Assembly: GCA_934718065.1 (NCBI GenBank)
Contig: CAKUZR010000004.1
Coordinates: 1-64,000 of the forward strand
Length of the DNA: 64,000 bases
Origin: an uncultured Treponema sp.
Lineage (GTDB): Bacteria > Spirochaetota > Spirochaetia > Treponematales > Treponemataceae
Direction of reading: 5' to 3'
The notes beneath the pieces were generated by a model that was not told the origin of the DNA, did no database searches, and saw nothing but the letters and a program-made list of their open reading frames with translations. Shown here one piece after another: positions 1-7,588 of the stretch. Within the stretch, counting starts at the first letter, position 1, and each line of letters opens with the position of its first letter. A program made the translations under genes and the position numbers.

Positions 1-101
1 AAACTCCCGCCATGATATATATAAACTGCTGTAATTTCTGACAGAAAACTGGGGAATTATTCTTTACAAGTTACGAGATTTTTTTGAGTAATGTTTTCTG
101 C

Positions 102-129
102 TTGACAAATTCTCTTATTCTGTTAGACT
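102..129 (+). promoter_or_regulatory. Promoter of the fab cluster
   Basis: TTGACA at 102-107 is a perfect -35 box and TAGACT at 124-129 a fair -10 box, with a 16-base spacer. The predicted start near 136 leaves a leader of about 50 bases before fabD, which has a GAGG Shine-Dalgarno, so this is a conventional leadered transcript. Confidence 0.55.
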
Positions 130-137
130 AAATAAAG

Positions 138-162
138 ATGACAAAAAGTAAAAAAATGTCAT
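138..162. promoter_or_regulatory. Inverted repeat in the fabD leader
   Basis: ATGACA (138-143) and TGTCAT (157-162) form a 6-bp inverted repeat with a 13-base A-rich centre just downstream of the predicted transcription start. The position suits an operator for a fatty-acid regulator, but the sequence matches no motif I can name. It could be chance in AT-rich DNA. Confidence 0.3.
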
Positions 163-185
163 TTTAAAAAATTGATGAGGTAACT

Positions 186-1136
186 ATGTCTAAGAAATTT
201 GCATTTTTATTTCCTGGTCAGGGTGCGCAGGAACCTGGAATGTTGAAGGATATTTGCGAAGCTTTTCCTGAAGCACGCAAGGTTGTTGATGAGGTTTCAA
301 AAATAACTGGTGTAGATATGCCGCACCTTATGTGGGAATCAGAAAAAGAAGTTCTTAGCCGTTCAGATAACAGCCAGCTTGCGATTACAACTGCTTCTCT
401 GGCAACTATGAAAGTTCTTGAAGGCAAGGGAATTGTTCCTTCAGCTTCAATGGGATTTTCGCTCGGAGAATTTCCTGCGTTGTACGCTGCCGGCGTTTTT
501 TCTTTTGAGGATGTTATAAAAGTTGTTCAGAAGCGCGGCCAGATTATGCAGAAGGTTTGCGATGAGATTGCCGCGGAAAACGCGGGCCATGCGCCTGGAA
601 TGACAGCGGTTATTGGTCTTTCTCCTGAAAAAGTTGAGGAAATCGCTTCAGGAATAAAAGATGCTTACGCTGCAAACTTGAACAGTTCCGTTCAGACTGT
701 AGTTAGCGGAACTTTTGACGCTCTTACAGAAGTTGAGGCGAAGGCAAAAGAAGCTGGTGCCCGCCGCGCTCTTCGTCTTGCGGTTGCAGGTCCGTTCCAT
801 TCGCCGCTTATGCAGAAAGCCGCTGATGAATTTGAAAAGGCAATCGCGGATGTTTCATTCAATGACCCGAAAATTGAGCTTTTCAGCAATGTTACCGGAA
901 AAAAAGTAACAAGCGGAGCGGAAATCAAGAAGAATGCTGTTCTTCATCTTACAAATCCTGTTCGCTGGACTTCTGAGGAAGCGGTTCTTGCTTCAATTTT
1001 GAATGATGACTGGCAGATTATGGAAGTTGGTCCTGGAAAAGTTCTTTCTGGACTTTGGGCAAAAACTGAATTTGGCGAAAAATTTAAAGTTCCTTCTATT
1101 AATACTGTTGATTCAATCAATGGATTGAGTCTGTAA
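186..1136 (+). CDS. fabD: Malonyl-CoA:ACP transacylase
   Basis: Transfers malonyl from CoA to acyl carrier protein to supply the elongation unit of type II fatty-acid synthesis in the cytoplasm. The protein (316 aa) has the N-terminal GQGAQ motif (residues 11-15), a nucleophile elbow GFSLGE around residue 92, and GPFHS carrying the catalytic His near 200. The usual GHSLGE has Phe in place of His next to the serine, which is uncommon but keeps the GxSxG core. The start has a GAGG site about 5 bases upstream. First gene of the cluster; fabG follows after 16 bases. Confidence 0.95.
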   Translation: MSKKFAFLFPGQGAQEPGMLKDICEAFPEARKVVDEVSKITGVDMPHLMWESEKEVLSRSDNSQLAITTASLATMKVLEGKGIVPSASMGFSLGEFPALYAAGVFSFEDVIKVVQKRGQIMQKVCDEIAAENAGHAPGMTAVIGLSPEKVEEIASGIKDAYAANLNSSVQTVVSGTFDALTEVEAKAKEAGARRALRLAVAGPFHSPLMQKAADEFEKAIADVSFNDPKIELFSNVTGKKVTSGAEIKKNAVLHLTNPVRWTSEEAVLASILNDDWQIMEVGPGKVLSGLWAKTEFGEKFKVPSINTVDSINGLSL

Positions 1137-1152
1137 TTTTGGAGTTTTGCTG

Positions 1153-1893
1153 ATGTTGAAAGGAAAAAAAGCTCTTGTTACAGGTTCCAGCCGTGGAATT
1201 GGCCGAAAAATTGTTGAAACTTTCCTGGCTAACGGCGCGGAAGTTTGGGGATTGTGCTCAAAGCCTTCTGCTGCGAAGCCTGAATTGGAAGCGTTTGCAA
1301 AGGAAAACGGAACTGTTTTTCATGAAATTTGCGCGAATGTCGGCGATGCCGCTGTTCTTTCAGAAGTGGTAAAGGCTGCTCTTGCGGAAGCTGGAAATTT
1401 TGATGTTCTTGTGAACAATGCGGGAATTACGCGCGACGGTCTTTCTTTCAGAATGAAGATGGAAGACTGGCAGAACGTTCTGAACGTAAATCTTACAGGA
1501 ACTTTTGTTGTTACGCAGATTGTTTCAAACGCAATGCTCCGTGCCAGAGCCGGCTCAATTATCAATATGAGCTCGATTGTTGGAATCCACGGACAGGGCG
1601 GCCAGGTGAACTACGCGGCTTCAAAAGGCGGCTTGATTGCCTACAGCAAGTCTTTGGCGAAAGAAGTTGGCGCGCGCGGAATCCGTGTGAACTGCATTGC
1701 GCCGGGCTTTATTGAAACTGATATGACTGCCGTTTTGAACGAGGACTTGAAGAAATCAATGATTGACTCAGTCCCGTTGAAACGCGCCGGAAAACCGGAA
1801 GACATCGCGAACGCAGCCTTGTTCCTTGCCAGCGACCTTAGCACCTACATCACAGGCCAGGTTCTAGGCATAGACGGCGGAATGGGTTGTTAA
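1153..1893 (+). CDS. fabG: 3-oxoacyl-ACP reductase
   Basis: NADPH-dependent short-chain dehydrogenase that reduces 3-oxoacyl-ACP in fatty-acid elongation. It has the Rossmann motif TGSSRGIG near residue 10, NNAG near 90, the active Ser in the NMSSIVG segment, and YxxSK as YAASKGG. I chose ATG at 1153 because GGAG lies at 1141-1144, 8 bases upstream; a TTG two codons earlier (1147) would sit too close to that site. Length 246 aa is normal. The last codons (GGMGC, stop) and the following bases are duplicated about 107 bp downstream (see repeats). Confidence 0.95.
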   Translation: MLKGKKALVTGSSRGIGRKIVETFLANGAEVWGLCSKPSAAKPELEAFAKENGTVFHEICANVGDAAVLSEVVKAALAEAGNFDVLVNNAGITRDGLSFRMKMEDWQNVLNVNLTGTFVVTQIVSNAMLRARAGSIINMSSIVGIHGQGGQVNYAASKGGLIAYSKSLAKEVGARGIRVNCIAPGFIETDMTAVLNEDLKKSMIDSVPLKRAGKPEDIANAALFLASDLSTYITGQVLGIDGGMGC

Positions 1894-2022
1894 AGAAGGA
1901 ATGCAAACAGGATGTTTGCGAACCGCGTAGCAAGCAAACTTGTTTGCTTGGTAAATAAAAACAGCAGGACGCTGTTTTTATGACCGGAATGGGTTGTTAA
2001 GGAAGGAATGCAAACAGGATGT
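1878..2022. repeat. Duplicated 3' end of fabG
   Basis: Bases 1878-1915 (last fabG codons, stop and 22 following bases) recur at 1985-2022 with one mismatch (1894 versus 2001), an offset of exactly 107 bp. The insert between the copies is almost all hairpin: stem GCAAAC with loop AGGAT (1903-1919), a 9-bp perfect stem CAAGCAAAC (1931-1950), and AAAAACAGC with loop AGGAC (1957-1979). The second copy runs straight into the terminal-repeat element at 2026. Confidence 0.9.
1957..1980 (+). terminator. Hairpin after fabG, possible terminator
   Basis: A 9-bp stem AAAAACAGC / GCTGTTTTT (1957-1965, 1971-1979) encloses loop AGGAC. The T-rich right arm could serve as the U-tract, giving weak or attenuating termination between fabG and fabF. 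The same loop sequence recurs in other hairpins, so its primary role may be as part of the repeat. Confidence 0.4.
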
Positions 2023-2025
2023 CTG

Positions 2026-2207
2026 TCGAGTTTTTTGTGAAAAAAATAGAAGCGCAGGCAGATTTGCAGTTTGTGAAGATTTTTGGCGATTGAATTAATA
2101 AAAGTGCGAAGCACCCGAATTAATACAAGCGCAGCGCGAGCCAAATCCATCTGAGCAAAGTGGAAATATGCCGAAAGCGTTCTTTCAGAATTTGCAAAGA
2201 AACTCGA
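2026..2207. repeat. Terminal-inverted-repeat element, copy A
   Basis: An element of about 182 bp bounded by TCGAGTTT (left) and its inverse AAACTCGA (right). It is strongly similar across its length to copies at 11062-11263 (opposite orientation) and 51045-51236. It contains a central hairpin GTGCGAAGCAC flanked by ATTAAT blocks and a second conserved hairpin GAAAGCGTTCTTTC near the right end. No convincing protein is encoded. It separates fabG from fabF. MITE-like by structure; a structured RNA is the alternative. Confidence 0.8.
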
Positions 2208-2248
2208 GGTTAAGGCTAAATAAAAAAACAAAGAAAAAAGGAAATATT

Positions 2249-3502
2249 ATGGAAAAAAGACGAGTTGTAATTACTGGTTTGGGAGCAATCACTCCTCTTG
2301 GAAACAGCGTTTCAGAATTTTGGAGCGGAATCAAGGCTGGAAAAAGCGGAATCGGTCCGATTACTCATTTTGACGCTTCAATAAATAAAGTTCACTATGC
2401 GGCTGAGGTAAAAAACTTCAACGTTGCTGATTATATGGATCCAAAAGAAGCTAGAAAAATGGCGCGCTTTTCGCAGTATGCGGTTGCGGCTGCAAAACAG
2501 GCTTTGGAAGATTCAAAACTTTTGGGAAATGCCGAAGTTCTTGACGAAACTGGATGTATTCTTGGTGTTGGAATCGGTGGATTTGAAGTTACAGAGGCTT
2601 CTGCAAAGGGTTATTTTAATTCTGGATGCACAAAAACTGCTCCGATGACAATTCCTGAGCTTATTCCTAATGAAGCTGGCGGAAACATTGCTATGCAGTT
2701 TGGCTGCCATGGTCCTGTTCAGGCTGTTTCTACGGCTTGTTCTTCTGGAACTGACGCGATGGGCGTTGCTTTTGATATGGTTCGTTCTGGCCGGCTTGAT
2801 GTTTGTCTTACTGGCGGCGCGGAATCTACAATCAACGGATATGCGATTGTTGCGTTTGAAGTTCTTCACGCTCTTTCTACTGGTTTTGACGATGACCCTA
2901 CTAAAGCGAGCCGTCCTTTTGACAAGAAAAGAAACGGATTTGTAATGGGCGAGGGCGCTGGCGTTCTTGTTTTTGAAGAATATGAGCATGCAAAGGCGCG
3001 CGGCGCAAAGATTTATGCTGAAGTTGCGGGCTACGGCTCTTCTTGCGACGGATATCATCTTACTTCACCAAATCCGGATGGAATTTGCGGTTCTAAATGT
3101 ATGACCCGCGCGTTGAAAGACGCTGGAATGGATCCTTCTGAGATTCAGTATTACAATGCGCACGGAACTTCTACCCATATCAATGATCCTTCTGAAACAA
3201 ATATGATTAAGATTGCGTTCGGCGAGGAAAATGCGCGCAAGCTCAAGATTTCTTCTACAAAATCTATGCACGGACATTGTCTTGGCGCAACTGGCGCAAT
3301 TGAGGCGATTGCCTGCATCAATGCAATCAACGACAGTTTTGTTCCTCCTACAATCAACCTTGAGGAGCAGGATGTTGAAGGCGGATGCGATCTTGACTAC
3401 GTTCCTAACAAAGGCATTGAAATGAATGTTGATGCGGCGATGAGCGCGACATTCGGTTTTGGCGGCCACAACGGCGCAATCATCTTGAAGAAGGTAAAAT
3501 AA
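2249..3502 (+). CDS. fabF: 3-oxoacyl-ACP synthase II
   Basis: Condensing enzyme of fatty-acid elongation. The Cys-His-His triad is visible: STACSSGTDAMG (Cys near residue 165), NAHGTSTHINDPSE (His near 304) and KSMHGHCLGATG (His near 341). Length from ATG 2249 is 417 aa, typical of FabF. An upstream ATG at 2168 would add 27 residues but lies inside repeat copy A; ATG 2249 has an AAGGA site 7 bases upstream and starts MEKRRVVITGLG as expected. Its stop shares one base with the fabZ start (TAATG), implying translational coupling. Confidence 0.95.
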   Translation: MEKRRVVITGLGAITPLGNSVSEFWSGIKAGKSGIGPITHFDASINKVHYAAEVKNFNVADYMDPKEARKMARFSQYAVAAAKQALEDSKLLGNAEVLDETGCILGVGIGGFEVTEASAKGYFNSGCTKTAPMTIPELIPNEAGGNIAMQFGCHGPVQAVSTACSSGTDAMGVAFDMVRSGRLDVCLTGGAESTINGYAIVAFEVLHALSTGFDDDPTKASRPFDKKRNGFVMGEGAGVLVFEEYEHAKARGAKIYAEVAGYGSSCDGYHLTSPNPDGICGSKCMTRALKDAGMDPSEIQYYNAHGTSTHINDPSETNMIKIAFGEENARKLKISSTKSMHGHCLGATGAIEAIACINAINDSFVPPTINLEEQDVEGGCDLDYVPNKGIEMNVDAAMSATFGFGGHNGAIILKKVK

Positions 3503-3948
3503 TGGCTTTGACTACGGATATAAAATCTCTTTTGCCGCACCGCGAGCCGTTCCTTTTTGTTGACGCTATAATCAGCGCCGACGAGAAAGGCGCAGTTTGC
3601 GAGCATACTTTTACAGAGGATGAATTTTTCTTCAAGGGACATTTTCCGGATTATCCTGTTGTGCCTGGCGTTATTCTTTGCGAGACAATGGCTCAGGCGG
3701 GCGGCGCGGCGTTGCGCTACCAGGGAATTGTTCCGGGAAACAGCTTGTTCTTTTTTGCAACTTTGGACAAAGTTAAGTTCCGCAACCAGGTTCGTCCGGG
3801 CGACAAGGCTCGCATGGAAATAACTTATTTGCGCACAAGCCCAAAGATGATAAAGCAGGCCGGAAAACTATATGTTGGCGACACCCTCTGCTGCGAAGCT
3901 GAGTGGATGTGCCTCGTTGGCTCGGCTGCGAAGCCGGCCAACGAGTAA
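3502..3948 (+). CDS. fabZ: 3-hydroxyacyl-ACP dehydratase
   Basis: Hot-dog-fold dehydratase that converts 3-hydroxyacyl-ACP to trans-2-enoyl-ACP. The active-site segment GHFPDYPVVPG (His near residue 47) and the Glu in CETMAQAGG (about 61) are intact; it starts with the usual LLPHREPFLFVD. Length 148 aa. The family normally ends close to the CEA-MMC segment. Here the final residues MCLVGSAAKPANE are encoded by a palindromic segment that is repeated 76 bp downstream, so the tail is repeat-derived. No fabH, fabI/K or acpP is in view. Confidence 0.95.
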   Translation: MALTTDIKSLLPHREPFLFVDAIISADEKGAVCEHTFTEDEFFFKGHFPDYPVVPGVILCETMAQAGGAALRYQGIVPGNSLFFFATLDKVKFRNQVRPGDKARMEITYLRTSPKMIKQAGKLYVGDTLCCEAEWMCLVGSAAKPANE

Positions 3949-4029
3949 GAAAATTACCTTGCACACGAGCCCGGAAGGGCTTATGTGCCTCGTTGGCTCG
4001 GCTGCGAAGCCGGCCAACGCGTAGAAAAT
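3907..4029. repeat. Duplicated 3' end of fabZ
   Basis: Bases 3907-3943, coding the last FabZ residues, recur without mismatch at 3983-4019 (offset 76 bp); similarity continues past the stop with one mismatch and a one-base gap. The unit holds an imperfect hairpin built on GTTGGC...GCCAAC. Between the copies lies another hairpin, GAGCCC-GGAA-GGGCTT (3967-3982). Same pattern as the fabG and tRNA-Thr tails. Confidence 0.9.
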
Positions 4030-4041
4030 CTAGCCGGGCGT

Positions 4042-4066
4042 TGCGGGCTGGCGTTTGAAGCCCGCA
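4042..4066. repeat. Hairpin downstream of fabZ
   Basis: TGCGGGCT (4042-4049) pairs perfectly with AGCCCGCA (4059-4066). It lies between the second fabZ-tail copy and the terminator, in a stretch (3949-4141) that holds no gene. Confidence 0.6.
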
Positions 4067-4116
4067 CGGTGGGTAGGCGAAAAGGCGGGACGCGGAGCGG
4101 ACTGCCTTTGAGACGT

Positions 4117-4138
4117 AGGGCGGTTGTCCGCCCTTTTT
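4117..4138 (+). terminator. Terminator of the fab cluster
   Basis: AGGGCGG (4117-4123), loop TTGT, CCGCCCT (4128-4134), then a T-run. A GC-rich 7-bp stem with a U-tract is a standard intrinsic terminator; it ends a few bases before the convergent metA stop. Confidence 0.8.
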
Positions 4139-4141
4139 GTT

Positions 4142-5062
4142 TTAACTTTCCAGATTTTTCAGGTCGTATGGTGTTTCCTGGTAGACGTAGTAGTTTATCC
4201 AGTTGCTGAAAAACAGATGCGCCGTGCTTCGCCAGGTTGAGCTTGGAAAGGCGGTTGTATCGTCGTTTTTGAAGTAGTGCCTTGGAAGTTCTATCGGCAG
4301 GTTTTTGTTTTTGTCGCGCCAGTATTCGTTTGCGAGCGTGTTCGTGTCGTATTCAAGGTGGCCGGTCATAAATATTTCGCGGTCGTTGTTCGATTTTATG
4401 AGCGTTACGCCGGCTTCCTGGGATTTTGCAAGGATTGTAAGTTCCGGGCGGGCGATTATGTCGTCTTCTTTTATGGTTGTGTGGCGGCTCTGCGGAATCG
4501 GGAAAAGGTCGTCCAGTCCGCGCAGAAGTGAATCATTCAGCGTTGTCCGTTCGTTCTGGAAGATGCCGAAAAGTTTTTTTTCAAGCGGAATTTTTTGTAT
4601 TCCGTGAAGATGGTACAGCCCGGCGAACGCGCCCCAGCAAAGATAAAGCGTTGAGAATACGTGTTTTTTTGCGTAGTCCATTATTTTGCAAAGCTCGTCC
4701 CAGTAGTCAACTTGCTCAAACGGAAGCTGTTCAACCGGCGCGCCTGTGATAATCATTCCGTCGTATTCGTTCTTGAAAATTTCGCTTGATGGAATGTAGT
4801 ATTTTTCAAGATATTCTTTTCCGGTGTGCTTGTACGTGTGGTGCTCCATTCTAATCAGGGAAATTTCAATCTGAAGCGGAGTGTTTCCCAGAAGGCGCAG
4901 AAGCTGGACTTCCGTTACTTCGCGGGTTGGCATAAGGTTTACGATTGCGACTTTCAGCGGTCGGATTTCCTGGGTTTCGGCGCGCTGCTCTGTCATTACG
5001 AATATATTTTCTTGTTCCAGCGTATTTACGGCTGGCAAATCAGCATTAATTTTAATTGGCAT
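4142..5062 (-). CDS. metA: Homoserine O-acyltransferase, predicted acetyl-CoA type
   Basis: First committed step of methionine synthesis: acylates the homoserine hydroxyl. It is a 306-aa MetA-family enzyme with nucleophile Cys142 in LCWGAFAG and the HLEYD His/Glu segment near the C-terminus. Residue 111 is Glu in TGAPVE. In characterised MetA enzymes Glu at this position goes with acetyl-CoA and Gly (as in E. coli) with succinyl-CoA, so I predict an acetyltransferase in spite of the gene name. Divergent from the hydrolase at 5109; the TATTCT box ends 6 bases before its ATG with no Shine-Dalgarno. Confidence 0.93.
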   Translation of the reverse strand: MPIKINADLPAVNTLEQENIFVMTEQRAETQEIRPLKVAIVNLMPTREVTEVQLLRLLGNTPLQIEISLIRMEHHTYKHTGKEYLEKYYIPSSEIFKNEYDGMIITGAPVEQLPFEQVDYWDELCKIMDYAKKHVFSTLYLCWGAFAGLYHLHGIQKIPLEKKLFGIFQNERTTLNDSLLRGLDDLFPIPQSRHTTIKEDDIIARPELTILAKSQEAGVTLIKSNNDREIFMTGHLEYDTNTLANEYWRDKNKNLPIELPRHYFKNDDTTAFPSSTWRSTAHLFFSNWINYYVYQETPYDLKNLES

Positions 5063-5108
5063 AACTAAAGAATAGCAAAAAAAATATTGATTTGCTATAC
5101 TTTTATTT
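5063..5108. promoter_or_regulatory. Symmetric divergent promoter with 8-bp inverted repeat
   Basis: Only 46 bases separate two divergent start codons. ATAGCAAA (5072-5079) and TTTGCTAT (5091-5098) are a perfect inverted repeat with an 11-base centre. Reading right, TATACT (5096-5101) ends 7 bases before ATG 5109; reading left, TATTCT ends 6 bases before ATG 5062. In both directions TAGCAA inside the repeat falls at the -35 position with a 17-base spacer. One dimeric regulator here would control both genes. Neither start has a Shine-Dalgarno. Confidence 0.5.
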
Positions 5109-6122
5109 ATGGCAGAAAGTGATAATAGAAAGGCGGCTTTGAAAAAACTCAGGCTTTTGGCGTACAGTTCAAAGTTGAATATTAATTCGTTCAGAAAAAA
5201 AATCGAGGATGCTTTTTACTGTCCGATTCTTCCGGGCCACGTTGAGCGGATGGAGCATAATTATGGCGGCGTGAACTGCGATGTTCTTTCGCCGGAGCTT
5301 TATTCTTCAAAAAGGGTTATGTTTTATATCCACGGCGGTTCGTTTGCGGGCGGTTCCAGGGCGAGCTACAGAGGATTCTGCTCGATTTTGGCGAACAGGA
5401 CTTTCAGCCGCGTTGTTGTGCCGGAATATCGTCTTGCGCCGACTTATGCCTTTCCTGCTGCCATTGAGGATATTCAGGCGGTTTTCCGCGCGTTGTTCAC
5501 TGAGGAGCAGATTGCGCGCTCTTTGGATTCTTCCGTGGATGAAAATGGAAAAGTCCAGGAATCTTTGCCGGAATTTATTGTTGCCGCGGACGGTGCGGGC
5601 GCTTCGATTGCGATGGCGTTGCTTTTGAATTTGCGCGAGCGTTACAGAAACTGCATAAAAAAGGTTGTTCTTCTTTCTCCGTGGCTTGATTTAAGTCCGA
5701 ATTCCGCGTTGTTTGCCCAGAAAAAGGCGCAGGATGAAGTTATTTCAAAGGATGTGCTTAGGCAAAGCGCGGAAGTTTATACTTATGGCTCGAACCTTGA
5801 AAATCCGCTGGTTTCGCCGCTGCTTGCAAATCCTGAGCAGTTCGCGGGTTTTCCTTCAACTTATATTCAGGTTGGCGAAAAGGAAATTCTTGCGGAGGAC
5901 GCGAAAAAGCTGGATTCAATTTTGAAAGGATGCGGTGTTGATTCTTCTGTGGAGATTTTCCCGGATATGATGCATTTGTTTCAGCTTGCGGAAGGATATC
6001 TTGAGGCGAGCCACATCGCGTTTGCAAAAATTGCGGATCAAGTTACAGGAGTTTCAGAAACTTCTGAACGTCAAACTTACGAAAACAAGCCTAGATTGGA
6101 ACAGAGCTTGAAGGCGGAATAA
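5109..6122 (+). CDS. Alpha/beta hydrolase of hormone-sensitive-lipase type, nucleophile apparently lost
   Basis: Fold and motifs point to the HSL/GDXG branch: the oxyanion motif HGGSF near residue 76 and a late His in PDMMHLF. In the nucleophile elbow, where the family has GDSAGG, this protein has ADGAGAS near residue 158-164, so the serine is replaced by glycine. It may be inactive as an esterase, or use another residue, or have become a binding protein. 337 aa. The stop overlaps the next start by one base (TAATG), so it is coupled to the U32 gene. Confidence 0.75.
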   Translation: MAESDNRKAALKKLRLLAYSSKLNINSFRKKIEDAFYCPILPGHVERMEHNYGGVNCDVLSPELYSSKRVMFYIHGGSFAGGSRASYRGFCSILANRTFSRVVVPEYRLAPTYAFPAAIEDIQAVFRALFTEEQIARSLDSSVDENGKVQESLPEFIVAADGAGASIAMALLLNLRERYRNCIKKVVLLSPWLDLSPNSALFAQKKAQDEVISKDVLRQSAEVYTYGSNLENPLVSPLLANPEQFAGFPSTYIQVGEKEILAEDAKKLDSILKGCGVDSSVEIFPDMMHLFQLAEGYLEASHIAFAKIADQVTGVSETSERQTYENKPRLEQSLKAE

Positions 6123-7585
6123 TGATAGAATTGCTTTCTCCGGCTGGAAATGTTGAAAAACTTTACTATGCGTATGCCTATGGCGCGGACGCGGCTTATA
6201 TCGGGCTGAAAAAATTTTCTTTGCGCGTGAAGGCCGATAATTTTTACGAGGATGAGTACAAGAAAGTTATTGCGTTGAAGGAACAGTTTCCTGGGCGGCG
6301 GCTGCATTGTGCGCTGAATATTTCGTTCCACAACCGCGATATTGATAATTTTTTGCAGAACATTGATTATTTCAAGGCGTATCCGATTGACGCGTTTATT
6401 GTACAGGATATTGGAATTGTTCCGATTCTGCAGAAATATTTTCCGGAGGCGGAGCTTCATGTAAGCACGCAGGCTAGCTGTGTGAACCGGGAAGCCGTGA
6501 AAATGTATAAATCAATGGGTTTCAGCCGTGTTGTTCTTGGACGCGAAGTTACGCTGAAGGAAATCCGCGAGATAAAAGACGCTGTTCCAGACATGGAGCT
6601 TGAAGCGTTTGCCCACGGCGCGATGTGCATTGCCTACGCTGGACGCTGCCTGATGAGCGCGTATCTTACGGCTAGAAGCGCGCAGGCCGGGGCTTGCAGC
6701 CATACTTGCCGCTGGAATTTCAAGCTTCTTTCCGAGGCGGAAAAGGCGAAGCAGCTTGCGGAATCCGGAATGCTTGCGATTGAAGAGGAAAAACGGCCGG
6801 GCGAATATTTTCCGGTTTTTGAAGGCGATGATTTTACGGCGATTCTTTCAAGCAAAGATTTAAGAATGGTCGAGCATCTTGCGGACATGAAAAAAGCCGG
6901 CGTTGACTCAATAAAAATTGAAGGCCGCATGAAAAGCGTTTATTACGTTGCTTTGGTTACCCGGGCGTACAGAAAGGCGCTGGATGCGCTTGAAGGAAAA
7001 ATTTCTTCCGCAGAGGCGCAGCCTTTTATTGATGAGCTTGAAAACGTGAGCCACCGCGAGAGCGGAACTGGTTTTTACTACAATCCGGCGGATGCGAATA
7101 AAACTGTGAGCGGCGCGACCGACAGCCGTTATATTCTTGCCGCAGAAATCGAGGAGGAGCTTTCCGAGCGGGCTGCTGAGCAGATTTTTGCCGCCGGAAG
7201 AAATTTTAAGGAACAGAAGCAGGCTGAGCTTGACGGAATGCATCCTAAAGCCCGCGAGGCTCGCCTGAAAGACTACGAGCTTCATCCGGAAAAAAATCCT
7301 GATGTTGCCTGTGAAAAAAGCGGATGGCATTTTTACAAGATGGTTCCGCTGAATATGATAAAAGCCGGCGAGGAAATTGAATTTGTTGCGCCGGATATTG
7401 TTGCCCGCAAAGCTGAGGCGGACGAATGGCGGCTGGTTGATCCGGAAAACGGAACTTTGCGGAGCTGGGTTTGCGACGGTCACGAATGTGTTCTTTTTAC
7501 AAAAATTCCTCTTCAGGCGGGCGCGCTGATTAGAATTGAAGATCCGGATTATGTTCCGGGCAAAATCAGGGATACAGGCAGATAA
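6122..7585 (+). CDS. U32 family protein (RNA hydroxylation / collagenase-like family)
   Basis: Begins MIELLSPAGNVEKLYYAYAYG, the signature N-terminus of peptidase family U32. The family motif region around residues 160-200 carries Cys in GAMCIAYAGRC and ACSHTC, the four cysteines expected to hold an iron-sulfur cluster in the RNA-hydroxylating members (TrhP, RlhA). Many proteins annotated as U32 peptidases act in tRNA or rRNA hydroxylation, so that is the more likely job, but the exact substrate cannot be read from sequence. 487 aa with a C-terminal beta-rich part. It overlaps the upstream hydrolase by one base. Confidence 0.85.
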   Translation: MIELLSPAGNVEKLYYAYAYGADAAYIGLKKFSLRVKADNFYEDEYKKVIALKEQFPGRRLHCALNISFHNRDIDNFLQNIDYFKAYPIDAFIVQDIGIVPILQKYFPEAELHVSTQASCVNREAVKMYKSMGFSRVVLGREVTLKEIREIKDAVPDMELEAFAHGAMCIAYAGRCLMSAYLTARSAQAGACSHTCRWNFKLLSEAEKAKQLAESGMLAIEEEKRPGEYFPVFEGDDFTAILSSKDLRMVEHLADMKKAGVDSIKIEGRMKSVYYVALVTRAYRKALDALEGKISSAEAQPFIDELENVSHRESGTGFYYNPADANKTVSGATDSRYILAAEIEEELSERAAEQIFAAGRNFKEQKQAELDGMHPKAREARLKDYELHPEKNPDVACEKSGWHFYKMVPLNMIKAGEEIEFVAPDIVARKAEADEWRLVDPENGTLRSWVCDGHECVLFTKIPLQAGALIRIEDPDYVPGKIRDTGR

Positions 7586-7588
7586 ACT

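Noticed and set aside
1890..2231. Reverse-strand 113-codon frame across repeat copy A, with a similar peptide in copies B and C
   Set aside because: The shared words (NSERTLSA, LARA) reflect DNA similarity; indels break the frame between copies, there is no start context, and fabG/fabF flanks are included.
2168..2248. Longer N-terminus for FabF from ATG 2168
   Set aside because: The extra 27 residues come from repeat copy A; the start at 2249 has a ribosome site and matches the family.
3985..4209. 74-codon frame through the fabZ-tail repeat
   Set aside because: Made of palindromic repeat and terminator and runs into metA antisense.
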